A DNA stretch of 64,000 bases from CSP1-5 sp964558395 (GTDB lineage: Bacteria > Methylomirabilota > Methylomirabilia > Methylomirabilales > CSP1-5). The stretch is from contig CAZLDS010000011.1 in NCBI GenBank assembly GCA_964558395.1, positions 1 through 64,000 on the forward strand. Reading direction: 5' to 3'. Below the pieces are notes generated by a model. That model did not search any database, was not told the origin of the DNA, and saw only the letters and a list, made by a program, of their open reading frames with translations. Made by a program: the position numbers and the translations under genes. Of the stretch, positions 41,597-50,983 are shown piece by piece. The first letter of the stretch is position 1, and every line of letters starts with the position of its first letter.

Positions 41597-43528
41597 TTAG
41601 GCCTGCTCTGCTGACAGCGTCCTCTGGTAGACGCCGAGGGCCCAGAGAGGAAAGTAGACGGGGTAGAGATGATACTTGAGGAAAAAAACACGGGGGAAGC
41701 CGGTCCCATTCCAGAACGGATCATCCCAGGAGCCGTCCGGCCGCTGGGTTTGGAGCAGGTACTGGATTCCTTTGGCGACGGCGGGGTTTTTTGCCTCCCC
41801 CACCGCGAGCAGCCCGAGCAGCGCCCAGGCGGTCTGGCTCGGCATGCTCTCCCCGGTCCCGGCAAGGGCGGGGTCCGTATAGCTCAGACAGGTCTCTCCC
41901 CATCCGCCGTCCGCATTCTGGCACCGTTCCAGCCACCGGACGGCTCGACGGATGTACGAGGCGTTCGGATCCTCCCCAATAGCCCCGAGGCCCCGGAGGA
42001 CCGACCAGGTTCCATAGATGTAATTGGCTCCCCACCGGCCGTACCACGGCCCATCCGCGCATTGTGTCTCTTTGATGAATGCTAACGCCCGGGCCGCCTG
42101 AGGATGCTGTGCGACCTCCCCAAAAGTTCCGAGTGTCTCGAGCCCGCGCCCCGCCAAATCCTCGGTCGGCGGATCGAGCAGGGCCCCGTGGTCCGCAAAC
42201 GGAATATTATTTAACAGGCTTCGCACGTTATCCGCATCGAAAGAGCCCCATCCACCATTCTCGGATTGCATGCCCAGAAACCACGTGAGGCCCCTTTCGA
42301 TGGCCTGCCCCACCTCAACGCGATCCGGCAGCCGGACTTTCTTGAGGGCCATCAACACCACAGCGGAATCATCGGTGTCGGGATAGAAGTCGTTCCGAAA
42401 TTGGAACGGCCATCCGCCCGCGGGCAGATTCGGCCGCTTTACTTGCCAATCGCCGCGCCGCAGGATCTGTTCCCGAAGCAGCCACGTGGCGGCCTTCTCC
42501 AATCCGGGGTGGTCCGGGGCGAGGCCAGACTCCACCAAGGCGTTCACCGCGAGGGCGGTATCCCAGACGGGCGGAAGACAGGGCTGCACACGGAACGTGT
42601 CACCGTCCTCGATCCCCAAGTCTTCGATCTCCTGTAACCCTCCGGCCATCTTTGGGTGGTCCGCGGTGTAGCCCAGCGTGTGCAACGCCATCACCGCATT
42701 GGCCATGGCCGGATAAATCCCCCCAAGCCCCCCTGGCCCCATTCGCCTCAAGGTCCAGGCGACGGCTTGCCGGCGTGCCCGTGCCCGGAATGGGCGCGGG
42801 GCCCACCGCTCCAGTCCGGGCAGTAGCGAATCGAGCCCAATGAAGAAGTTCTTCCAGGAGAGGAGCTCATCGGAGAGGGGAAACCGCAGATCGGCCGCAG
42901 CCCGGGAGGGAATATAGAGCTCATCGATACCCGCCTCTGCGGGAATCGGACAGACCGGTTTCAGATCCATGAGGATCAAGAGCGGGACGATGACCGTTCG
43001 TGACCAGTACGAGACCTCGTACAGATTAAAGTAAGACCAGCGGGGGAGGAACATAATCTCGACCGGCATGGCCGGGACCCCCTGCCAGTCGTACTGCCCA
43101 AACAGGGCCAGGGTGATCTTTGTAAAGACGTTGGCCTTGGTGACCCCACCCTTCGCCAGGATGTTCTCCCTCGCCAAAAGCATGAAGGGCTCATTGGTCG
43201 AATGCCCCGCCAGCTTCAACGCGAAATAGGCCTTGACCGTCGCACTGATATCGCTGGGGCTACCCGGGAAGAGATCCCATCCCCCATCGGGCAGCTGCTT
43301 GGCCAGGACGTAATTGACTGCCTTCCGTTCCCGATCGCGATCCACCCGACCCAGGAAGTGGCGGAGCATGATGTACTCCGAGGTCAGGGTGGTATCCGCC
43401 TCAAGCTCGCCGAGCCAGTACCCGTCCGCATGCTGGAGGCTCAGAAGATACTCCCGACTCCGCCGGACGGCCTCGCCCAGCACCCGGACCGCAGGACGCT
43501 CGCCCATTATGAGAGGTGATCCACTCAT
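41597..43528 (-). CDS. shc: squalene-hopene cyclase
   Basis: 643 aa. Cyclises squalene to hopene at the membrane surface. The catalytic acid motif DTDD is near residue 382; several QW repeats (QSENGGWGSF, CQNADGGWGE, QRPDGSWDDPF) and the N-terminal LSLQHADGYWLGELE repeat are clear. Start taken at the ATG of MSGSPLIMG with AAGGA nearby; a longer frame would run into the PagL-like gene. Central to the window's hopanoid theme, in operon with HpnM/HpnN and Mla genes upstream and the amidinotransferase downstream. Confidence 0.95.
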   Translation of the reverse strand: MSGSPLIMGERPAVRVLGEAVRRSREYLLSLQHADGYWLGELEADTTLTSEYIMLRHFLGRVDRDRERKAVNYVLAKQLPDGGWDLFPGSPSDISATVKAYFALKLAGHSTNEPFMLLARENILAKGGVTKANVFTKITLALFGQYDWQGVPAMPVEIMFLPRWSYFNLYEVSYWSRTVIVPLLILMDLKPVCPIPAEAGIDELYIPSRAAADLRFPLSDELLSWKNFFIGLDSLLPGLERWAPRPFRARARRQAVAWTLRRMGPGGLGGIYPAMANAVMALHTLGYTADHPKMAGGLQEIEDLGIEDGDTFRVQPCLPPVWDTALAVNALVESGLAPDHPGLEKAATWLLREQILRRGDWQVKRPNLPAGGWPFQFRNDFYPDTDDSAVVLMALKKVRLPDRVEVGQAIERGLTWFLGMQSENGGWGSFDADNVRSLLNNIPFADHGALLDPPTEDLAGRGLETLGTFGEVAQHPQAARALAFIKETQCADGPWYGRWGANYIYGTWSVLRGLGAIGEDPNASYIRRAVRWLERCQNADGGWGETCLSYTDPALAGTGESMPSQTAWALLGLLAVGEAKNPAVAKGIQYLLQTQRPDGSWDDPFWNGTGFPRVFFLKYHLYPVYFPLWALGVYQRTLSAEQA

Positions 43529-43551
43529 TTCCTTCCCTCTGGTCCCGTCAG

Positions 43552-44205
43552 CTACTCCAAGAAGACCGACACCCCGACGAGAAACAGACTCGAGTCGAGA
43601 CCGGCATTCGGCTCGCGGGTGTTGGCGTTCGAAATATGATTCCAGCGCCATTCGCCGGTCAGTGCGGTCCGTTCCGAGACGAAATAATGAAACCCCAAGC
43701 CGCCCTGGACGGAGAAATTAAAGCCATTGTCCTGACCGTCCACATCGAACGAGAGACCGAGGAACCCTCCCCCGGCCTCCACGAAGGGAATGAAATTCCC
43801 GCCGGGCAGGAAGTTATACCGGAACATCAGCACGCCCCCGCCGGCGACGCCACTTCTCGGCTCCACCTCGACGAGCAGCGTCCCTTCCACCAGCAGCTCG
43901 AAATTGCCCCGGTACCAGGCATCCCCGCCCATCGGGTCGCTGAGGCCAATCCCCCAACGGGGGAGCACAGCAACATACTGGAGGTCCTCAATGTCAGGGG
44001 TCGTCGCCCCGACGGGGATGGGAAACGCATATCCGACCGCGATCCCGATCTCCTGCTTGCCAAACCCGAACAGCCGTTCCGGCGATTGTGCCGTCTCCTC
44101 CGTCGCGGGTGGTGCCGCGCTCGGGTCCGCCGCCCACCCCCCCCGTGGAAGCAGAAGTATCACCGAGGCCGTACCCAACAGCAGAAGGCGGCGCGGTGGC
44201 CACAT
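43552..44205 (-). CDS. PagL-like acyloxyacyl hydrolase, outer-membrane beta-barrel
   Basis: 217 aa. A signal peptide (LLLLGTASVILLLPRGGWA) is followed by alternating beta-strands and a C-terminal aromatic-type end. The late block WNHISNANTREPNAG carries the His and Ser of the PagL active site (HxS, with a Glu nearby). PagL removes the 3-O acyl chain of lipid A. Encoded between hpnM and the hopene cyclase, it could adjust lipid A packing when hopanoids are inserted. Catalytic Glu not assigned with certainty. Confidence 0.72.
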   Translation of the reverse strand: MWPPRRLLLLGTASVILLLPRGGWAADPSAAPPATEETAQSPERLFGFGKQEIGIAVGYAFPIPVGATTPDIEDLQYVAVLPRWGIGLSDPMGGDAWYRGNFELLVEGTLLVEVEPRSGVAGGGVLMFRYNFLPGGNFIPFVEAGGGFLGLSFDVDGQDNGFNFSVQGGLGFHYFVSERTALTGEWRWNHISNANTREPNAGLDSSLFLVGVSVFLE

Positions 44206-44238
44206 TCCCCCCTCTCTCCTCTATCTTACGTCCGAGAG

Positions 44239-44871
44239 CTATTCTCCTTCATCCCGCTTCACGCGCATTCGTTTGACCAAATCCTCAAAAGAGGATATTT
44301 CGATGACTCTGTTAAACTGTGATCGATACGTGGCGACGATGCTGACGCCGTCAATCACGACATCGAACATCTCCCACTGGCTCTCGGGGCGCTGCAATTG
44401 ATAATCAACCGGCATGCGATCGCCCCGCTTGTCCACGATGAGCGTGTTAACGACCGCGCGTGAGCCATTGACGGTTTCGCCGCTGTACAGCACCTGTCGA
44501 TCCGGCAACGAATCGAGGACCATTCTGCTGTACGAGCGCTCAAAGAGCTCACCGAAGAGGTCCACGAACGTTTGGCGCTGCTGTGCGGTCAGCTTGTCCC
44601 AATGGGAATCGAGGGATCGCGCCGCCATCTCCGCATAGTTGAAGCGCGCCGCAATCAACTTCCGGACCTTCTGCCGCCGCGCCGCTTCCTTGTCCGGACC
44701 TTGCAGGGCGGGATCGTCGAGAATGCGGCGAGCGGTCTCCAGGGTATCCCGGACCTGATCGGTGGGTACCGCTTCCGACGAGCGTGCTGAGGCCGGCACA
44801 ACCCAACCGAGCAGAAGAGTGCTGAGGCAGACGATGCGGACAAGACGCCTTCGGTACACGGGGGTACTCAT
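44239..44871 (-). CDS. hpnM: MlaC/Ttg2D-family protein HpnM
   Basis: 210 aa periplasmic lipid-binding protein of the toluene-tolerance family. Signal sequence IVCLSTLLLGWVVPASA, then the helical domain with FNYAEMAARSL, QRQTFVDLFGELFERSYS and VVIDGVSIVATYRSQFNRVI. Its ATG overlaps the hpnN stop by four bases (ATGA). It pairs with HpnN and is paralogous to the MlaC gene on hpnN's other side; 306 further in-frame bases upstream overlap hpnN and are rejected. Confidence 0.88.
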   Translation of the reverse strand: MSTPVYRRRLVRIVCLSTLLLGWVVPASARSSEAVPTDQVRDTLETARRILDDPALQGPDKEAARRQKVRKLIAARFNYAEMAARSLDSHWDKLTAQQRQTFVDLFGELFERSYSRMVLDSLPDRQVLYSGETVNGSRAVVNTLIVDKRGDRMPVDYQLQRPESQWEMFDVVIDGVSIVATYRSQFNRVIEISSFEDLVKRMRVKRDEGE

Positions 44872-47606
44872 TGCCGCTCCTTCCTTCCGGGCAGTTGCCA
44901 AGGGCCTTGGGAACGCAGGGCCGCTTGAGGAACCTCCGCCACCCCACGGGTCTGTCGCGCACCGGAAAGGACCCAGAGGACAGCCGGGAGCACCGTGAGT
45001 GAAGCCAAGAGAATGGTGCCGACCCCCACGGACAAGAGGAAACCCAGGCTGAAGATCCCCCGATGGCTGGCGACCATCAGGCTGCCAAATCCTACCATGG
45101 TGGTACTTGCAGACAGGAAGACGGCCCGCCCCGTGCTGTTGGCGATGATGGGCTCTTTTCCGCCTTCCCCTTGCCACCGCTTGACGATATGCAGACCATT
45201 CATAATCCCGTATCCCACGATGAGGGGGAGGATGATGAGGTTGGCGAGATTGAAGTTAATCCCGCCCAGGTACATCAGCCCTACGGTCCAGGCTCCCCCG
45301 ACGACGAGCGGGAGTAAGGCTAACAGCAAGTGCCCCACGCTGCCAAAGGACCACAGGATGACCACCAGCATCGCGGTCGCCGCGTACACACCCCCAAGGA
45401 TATACCCCCGCTCCATGCTCTGCCCGTATTCCAAGGCCTGTATTGGGTCGCCAATGGCATCGGGATCGACCGACCGGACCTCCCGCACAAACTCCTGGAC
45501 GCGTTTCTTCCCCCAGATATTCCCGCGAGGAAATACCTTGAGGAGATATGTGCCCGCCGTCCCAATAAACCGACTCCGGAGATCCTCTGGAAGGTCCCCC
45601 ACGGCCATTGGTTTTGCCTGGAGATTCTCTCGGAGGATGGTGAGTGACTTCGCCAGGTCGGCAAAGAGTGCGGCCTGGGTGCTGGTCAGCGCCTGTGTAA
45701 CCTTGGCGGCTTCACCCTGGGCAAGCCTCCCCTGGATCTCCTCCACAAGGTGCCTGGCGTGCTCCAGCTTACCATCCGATGAAGCGGGCGAACCCCCGTC
45801 CCCCAGCTTGACCCGAATCCGCCCGAGGGTTGTCTTGAGTTCCTCAAGGTCGATCGGTTGCAATTCGCCAAAGGAGACGGGGAAGTCGGCGAGCAACGGC
45901 CCGAGGGCCTCGATGGTTTTCATCTTGCCGACTAGGGCCGTCGGGAGAAATGAGAAGACGGTCTGGACCCGATCCACAGAGGGAAGGGCCTCGAGAGCCG
46001 CGGCTTTCTTCCATACCTCTTCCGGAGATCGTGCCAGCACGACCCCATACCAGGTGGAGGTCTCACCCGCCCCGATAAGCCGCAGCTCCCAGTCCACCGA
46101 CTCGGTCCCCTCCGCCTGCAGCTCCAGGAGATTGAATTTGAGATCAATCTTGCCGAGGGTGAACAGGGAGGCCACCACCAGCACGCCCGCCACCGCGATG
46201 ACGACCCGAGGATGGTGACTCCACCGCTCAAACACACCAAGAAACAGCGCCGATCGGGAAACGACCTGAGATTCCGACCGTCCCTCCTGGAGGACCAGCA
46301 AAGCGGGGAGCACCGTGAATGCCGCGACCAGACAGAGGAGCAACCCGCTCCCGGTAATGAGGCCCAGCTCCACCAACCCCTTGAAATCGGTGAGTAGGAG
46401 CGCATAAAAGGCGATAGCGGTCGTCATCGCGGCGGTGACGATGCTGCCCCCTACCTTCACCAGGGTGCGTTGGATGGCCTCGGGCGAGGAAGCGCCCATC
46501 CCCCGTTCCTCGGCGAAGCGCTCCAGGATATGAATGTTGAAATCGATCCCCAGGCCGATGAGGATCGGGATAAACATGGCGGTCAAGATATTGAGCGAGC
46601 TGATCGTCAGGACGATGAACCCCAGGGTCCAGGAGACCCCGACGGCCAGGCTGATGAGAGCCCGAAGGGGCGCCCCAAAGCCTTTCCAGAACAGTAGAAA
46701 CAAGAGGGCCACTCCTGCGAGCGCCAGAATCGTGGCCCTGGTGGCATCCCGTCGGGCGGTCACCATCTCGTCTGACCCCAGCGCATCGGATCCCGTGACC
46801 CCTGCCTCTATGTCCGGGTATGTCCGACTGACCTCGGCGATGGCTGTCCGGATCCGTTCGATCGACTCCAGGTCGGGTACCAGCGTTCGCCCGCGGCTGT
46901 CACGGACGTTGGCCAGCAGAATCAGGTATCGCTTGTCATTGGTGAGCAGGTACCCGTCAGAGACCAGCTTGTCCCCCGCGCCTAACCAATCGTCCCAGGG
47001 TGAGGCAATCGGTCGACCGCTCAACCCGCTGTTCACCTGCTGGAGGAGGGAATTCACAAAGCCGAGATCGACCGGCCCCGACGGCTGTCCCTCTTCCAAA
47101 AAGCCGGTGAAGAGATGTTCGACGAGCGACTCTCCCATTTCCCGGTTCATGCCGTGAAAAAGCGTGTTCAGGCCTGGGCCGGTCGCAAGGCTTCGCATCA
47201 ACATCCGGTGATCCTGTAATTTCTGCTGTAGCGTTCTCAACTCGTCCTGAGACAGATATTGGAGCGCATGGGCCTCGAAGGGAGCCGCATCCAGCCGATA
47301 GAACAGTTCAGCGATGTGCTCTCGATCCCTGCGGAGTCGGGTGGCCAGCGCAGAAACGAACCGCTTTGCCCGGGGCAGATTAGAGGCATCCACGACAATG
47401 ACAATCCCGTCTCGGTCGCCGAACTCTCGCTTGTAAGCCTGCTTCAGCTGCATGAGCCGTTCACCGGTGAAGACCAATTCCGATCGACTGGGGCGAATCT
47501 CGAGCCACCGCGTTGCCGCGAGGAGGGAGGCGAACGCGAGTAAACTCGATATCAACAAGATGAGACGGGGATACATCAGAATCACATGAGACCACCGTTT
47601 GGCCAT
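44868..47606 (-). CDS. hpnN: HpnN, hopanoid RND/MMPL transporter
   Basis: 912 aa. Two-fold MMPL/RND layout: TM1 at residues 8-30, a periplasmic domain, five or six TMs from about 300 to 450 (IPILIGLGIDFNIHILERFA), then a second TM1, periplasmic domain and a TM bundle at the C-terminus (LPLIVGYGIMNGLHIVKRW). HpnN is known to move hopanoids to the outer membrane. Flanked by two MlaC-type genes and coupled to hpnM. Unusually long second periplasmic domain with coiled-coil-like stretches. Confidence 0.9.
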   Translation of the reverse strand: MAKRWSHVILMYPRLILLISSLLAFASLLAATRWLEIRPSRSELVFTGERLMQLKQAYKREFGDRDGIVIVVDASNLPRAKRFVSALATRLRRDREHIAELFYRLDAAPFEAHALQYLSQDELRTLQQKLQDHRMLMRSLATGPGLNTLFHGMNREMGESLVEHLFTGFLEEGQPSGPVDLGFVNSLLQQVNSGLSGRPIASPWDDWLGAGDKLVSDGYLLTNDKRYLILLANVRDSRGRTLVPDLESIERIRTAIAEVSRTYPDIEAGVTGSDALGSDEMVTARRDATRATILALAGVALLFLLFWKGFGAPLRALISLAVGVSWTLGFIVLTISSLNILTAMFIPILIGLGIDFNIHILERFAEERGMGASSPEAIQRTLVKVGGSIVTAAMTTAIAFYALLLTDFKGLVELGLITGSGLLLCLVAAFTVLPALLVLQEGRSESQVVSRSALFLGVFERWSHHPRVVIAVAGVLVVASLFTLGKIDLKFNLLELQAEGTESVDWELRLIGAGETSTWYGVVLARSPEEVWKKAAALEALPSVDRVQTVFSFLPTALVGKMKTIEALGPLLADFPVSFGELQPIDLEELKTTLGRIRVKLGDGGSPASSDGKLEHARHLVEEIQGRLAQGEAAKVTQALTSTQAALFADLAKSLTILRENLQAKPMAVGDLPEDLRSRFIGTAGTYLLKVFPRGNIWGKKRVQEFVREVRSVDPDAIGDPIQALEYGQSMERGYILGGVYAATAMLVVILWSFGSVGHLLLALLPLVVGGAWTVGLMYLGGINFNLANLIILPLIVGYGIMNGLHIVKRWQGEGGKEPIIANSTGRAVFLSASTTMVGFGSLMVASHRGIFSLGFLLSVGVGTILLASLTVLPAVLWVLSGARQTRGVAEVPQAALRSQGPWQLPGRKERQ

Positions 47607-47649
47607 GCGCGACGTTGCTCCTATCGGAAAATCAAGACCTAAGTCATTA

Positions 47650-48294
47650 TTATCGTTTGCGAGGGGAAGAGGCCTCCTCCTCCAATTCCGTTTCCTGCTT
47701 CACTCGCATTTTCTTGACGAGGTCCGCATAGGACGACTGCTGGATGATCCGGTTGAACTGGCTCCGATAGTTGCTGACCAGACTGATACCATCGATGACG
47801 ACATCGTAGACTTTCCACTCGCCATCAGTCCGGATAACCCTGTAATCGATCGGAATATCCACATTCTCGCTCTTGTTCACGACCTGGGTATTGACGACCC
47901 CGAACTTTCCGTTCACCTCTTCCTTCGTGTAGAGGATCTCCTCATCCGTAAAGCGTTCAATCTTCCTCCGGTACGACAGCTCGAGGAGATCGGAAAAGAC
48001 CGCAACGAACTCTTTCCGCTCGTTCGGAGTTCGCTTGCGCCAATGGATGCCTAGGCAACGCTTCGCCATCTCCGAGAAATCGAAGCGGGCAAAGATCACC
48101 TCCCTCAACTGTTTCGTTCGGGCCGCCTCCGCCTCAGGCCCCTTGAGCGCCGGGTTCTTCAAAATATCGAGGACCTTATCGACTGTCGCCTTCACCTGTC
48201 GCGTCGGCCCGTCTTGGGCGAAGGAGACGGACGCGAAGACCATGGCGCCTACCATATAGACGATCAGCACCCTCCGAATGATTCTGCCCATCAT
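47650..48294 (-). CDS. mlaC: MlaC/Ttg2D-family phospholipid-binding protein
   Basis: 214 aa. Signal sequence MVGAMVFASVSFAQ, then the MlaC helical fold with FDFSEMAKRCLG and VVIDGISLVSNYRSQFNRII. Shares many motifs with the hpnM product but differs in the middle, and ends in a charged tail. Sits between tolC and hpnN in the order mlaE-mlaF-mlaD-tolC-mlaC. Expected to ferry lipids across the periplasm to the MlaD complex. Confidence 0.87.
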   Translation of the reverse strand: MMGRIIRRVLIVYMVGAMVFASVSFAQDGPTRQVKATVDKVLDILKNPALKGPEAEAARTKQLREVIFARFDFSEMAKRCLGIHWRKRTPNERKEFVAVFSDLLELSYRRKIERFTDEEILYTKEEVNGKFGVVNTQVVNKSENVDIPIDYRVIRTDGEWKVYDVVIDGISLVSNYRSQFNRIIQQSSYADLVKKMRVKQETELEEEASSPRKR

Positions 48295-48333
48295 CGTCCC
48301 CCCACTACCCGTCCAGGTCCCCCCGGCGGTGCC

Positions 48334-49731
48334 CTATCGACGCCATGAGAACTCCTCTAGCGCCTCTCCGGTCGCAAAGGCCAAATTAGCCAGGGCAACC
48401 CGCTGCGCGTGGATGGCCTTGAAGTTCTCGACCCGAAACTCAATATAGAGAATGAACGCCTGGGTAAGCGCCGTCATGTCACCAATCCCGAGGTCGATGT
48501 TTGCCACGGCGGTCACCAGCCACCGCCGGGCATTCCGGTACGCCTCCCTCGTATGCTGAATGTTTGCAGTGGCTGTTTGGACCTCCAGAAACGCCTTCTC
48601 CACCTGTAGCGGGATAAATTGATTCGCGAAGGCCTTCTTGTGCACGAGCTTCATCGTTTCTGCCTGGGCCTCATCGATCCTCCCTTTCTTGATCCCGAAA
48701 TCGAACTGCCAATTCAGGCCGACGACGAGGCCGCCCTGGAGATGCTGGATCGGATCGGTAATGATCGGGACCCTGCTATGATCCCGATTGGTCGCCCCGG
48801 CGAAGTCGCCGAAGAGCGCCGCAAAAAAGGTCGGATATAGGTCAGCAGTCCTGGCCTCGGCTAGCGCCTCCCGGGCCTTGATGCCCTCCCGGACCTGCAC
48901 GAACTCGGGGCGAAGCTCCACCGCCGTCCGTAAATAGGCCTCGAGGCTTTTGTGGTCCGTCTTCGCAGGGGTGAGTTTCTTGTCCGCCAACTCGAGCCCC
49001 ACGGTCTCATCCAGCTGCATCGCCGTGCGCAACGCGGACACGGCAAGCTTCCGCCCCTCCTCGGCATCGGCAATGCCCTTGTCGAGCCTCCCGACGAAGG
49101 AGCGCAACTGATAGACATCGCCCAAGGTTGCTGCAGGGGAACCCGCTTCGACGCGCCGTTCGGCCCGCTCCAGGGCTTTCTGTATATCGTCACGGAAGCT
49201 CTGCAGGAATTCCCGAGTATCATCGGCGAGTAACGCCCCGTAGTATAACTCCTGGACCTGCAAGGCAACTTCCGAGGCGGTCTGATCCACGGCTGCCTTG
49301 CTCACCTTGACACCCCGGGCGGCCGCTTCGCGGAAAGAGCTGATCTTCCCGAAGGTGTAGAGGGGCTGGACGACGCGGATGAGGGCCCGGCCGAAGACGC
49401 CGTTGACCTTAATGTCATCGGTACTCGTTTTAGAGTTGATTATCCCGGTGTTACTGATGAGCTTTGACTCGTTTGAGGGACCCGCGAAGAGCGTGGCCTC
49501 AATCTGCGCCCACCTCGCCGAATCGGCCTGTAACTGCAGAGCCCGTCTTGCATCCACGCCGGACCGGGACTCTTTAATCCGGTTGTCCACGGCCAGCGTC
49601 CGCTTGACGGCCTCCTCCACGCTGAGGACCAGCGTCTTGTGTTCACCGGCCGGCTGACTCTGCGCGGCTGCCGAAAGAGGCGCGAGCAGGATTAGCACAA
49701 GCGATATGCCAGAGGCAAGAAATGCACCCAT
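48334..49731 (-). CDS. TolC-family outer-membrane channel protein
   Basis: 465 aa. Signal peptide ISLVLILLAPLSAAAQ; then two long-helix OEP repeats (LSVEEAVKRTLAVDNRIKES near 36, and a second set after about 240), rich in Ala, Leu and charged residues. Trimeric exit duct. Its place inside an Mla operon, where E. coli has no TolC, suggests a trans-envelope lipid or solvent efflux path with the Mla ABC transporter or HpnN. Confidence 0.87.
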   Translation of the reverse strand: MGAFLASGISLVLILLAPLSAAAQSQPAGEHKTLVLSVEEAVKRTLAVDNRIKESRSGVDARRALQLQADSARWAQIEATLFAGPSNESKLISNTGIINSKTSTDDIKVNGVFGRALIRVVQPLYTFGKISSFREAAARGVKVSKAAVDQTASEVALQVQELYYGALLADDTREFLQSFRDDIQKALERAERRVEAGSPAATLGDVYQLRSFVGRLDKGIADAEEGRKLAVSALRTAMQLDETVGLELADKKLTPAKTDHKSLEAYLRTAVELRPEFVQVREGIKAREALAEARTADLYPTFFAALFGDFAGATNRDHSRVPIITDPIQHLQGGLVVGLNWQFDFGIKKGRIDEAQAETMKLVHKKAFANQFIPLQVEKAFLEVQTATANIQHTREAYRNARRWLVTAVANIDLGIGDMTALTQAFILYIEFRVENFKAIHAQRVALANLAFATGEALEEFSWRR

Positions 49732-49768
49732 GATAGCCCTCCTCTGCTATGACAAGGTTACTCGCCCG

Positions 49769-50212
49769 CTAAAATTTCCCAAAGACCACGCTACCGATAA
49801 GCTCTTCGAGATCAACGGGTGGCTCGGTCTCGCGGATCTCGCCGCCTGCAGGGATGATCTCATCCGACGCTCCGGGACTCAGCTGCATATACCTTTCGCC
49901 GATCAGCCCCTTCGTCTTGATGGAAGCAATGGTGTCCTCCTGGAGCTTGACGCCACTGTCGATGCGAATCCGGACCCTTGCCTGGTAATCGTTGTCCAAC
50001 GAGATCTGCTCGACCCGACCGATCCTCACCCCGGCAATCTCCACGCCAGCCCCTTCTTTCAATCCTCCAACCGTGGGGAAGTCTGCGTACACCGTGTATC
50101 CGGACGCTCCCAGGAGTTCCACCTGTCCGAGCCGCACAGAAATCCAGCCCAGGGCCACGATACCCACGAGCAGGAAAAGACCAACCACCACTTCCAGGTC
50201 CAATCGTCTCAT
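49769..50212 (-). CDS. mlaD: MlaD, MCE-domain lipid-transport protein
   Basis: 147 aa. One N-terminal TM (VVVGLFLLVGIVALGWISV) followed by an MCE domain: YTVYADFPTVGGLKEGAGVE, then GVRIGRVEQI and TKGLIGERYMQL. Forms a ring in the inner-membrane ABC complex. Short C-terminal tail only. Start at ATG with GAGGGAGCG upstream; a GTG overlapping the mlaF stop (GTGA at 50227) is also credible. Confidence 0.9.
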   Translation of the reverse strand: MRRLDLEVVVGLFLLVGIVALGWISVRLGQVELLGASGYTVYADFPTVGGLKEGAGVEIAGVRIGRVEQISLDNDYQARVRIRIDSGVKLQEDTIASIKTKGLIGERYMQLSPGASDEIIPAGGEIRETEPPVDLEELIGSVVFGKF

Positions 50213-50223
50213 CGGACGCTCCC

Positions 50224-50970
50224 TCACTGCGGATGGATAGGACCCTCCGGATCGCCGGTAATGAACTGTCGGACCACGGGGTTCGTCGAAAACTGAATTG
50301 TCTCCGGCGTCCCCGCCTCGACCACCACCCCTTCATGAAGCATGGCCACCCGGTCGGCAATGCCGAAGATCTCGGGGATCTCGTGGCTCACCAGGACCGC
50401 CGTAAACCCAATGTGCCGATGGAGGTCGAGGATCAGATGATGAATCGCATTGACCATGATCGGATCGAGACCGGTCGTCGGCTCGTCAAACAGGATAATC
50501 TGAGGTTCCATCGTCAGGGCGCGGGCCAGCGCGACCCGCTTCCGCATCCCCCCACTCACCTCGGCAGGATACTTATGGCCCATATCCGCGAGGCCCACTT
50601 GCTTCAAAAGGGTCAGTGTCTTTTCCCGAACGGCCTCTTCCGGGAGCCGGGTCTTCTCCCGCAGTGGAAACGCCACGTTCTCGAAGGCGGTCAACGAATC
50701 AAAAAGCGCCCCCCCCTGAAAGACGATGCCGAAATGCTCCCGAAGGTCGTCGAGTTCCCGCCCTCGGAGTCGAGTGATCTCCACGCCGTCGATAAGAATT
50801 TCTCCGTCGTCCGGCTTGAGGAGCCCCATCAGGTGTTTGAGCAGGACGCTCTTGCCTTCGCCGCTCCGGCCGATGATCACCAGAATCTCTCCGCGCGCGA
50901 CCTGTAGGTTGACCCCGCGGAGAACATGCTGTCCATCGAAGGACTTGTGCAAGTTGCGAATGTCGACCAT
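50224..50970 (-). CDS. mlaF: MlaF, ABC transporter ATPase
   Basis: 248 aa, full ABC ATPase: Walker A GRSGEGKSVLLKHL, Q-loop in FQGGALFDSLTAFENV, signature SGGMRKRVALARAL, Walker B ILFDEPTTGLDP, and a switch His in VLVSHEIPE. Powers phospholipid movement with MlaE and MlaD. Thirteen bases after mlaE. Confidence 0.94.
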   Translation of the reverse strand: MVDIRNLHKSFDGQHVLRGVNLQVARGEILVIIGRSGEGKSVLLKHLMGLLKPDDGEILIDGVEITRLRGRELDDLREHFGIVFQGGALFDSLTAFENVAFPLREKTRLPEEAVREKTLTLLKQVGLADMGHKYPAEVSGGMRKRVALARALTMEPQIILFDEPTTGLDPIMVNAIHHLILDLHRHIGFTAVLVSHEIPEIFGIADRVAMLHEGVVVEAGTPETIQFSTNPVVRQFITGDPEGPIHPQ

Positions 50971-50983
50971 GCGCCGGAGCCCC

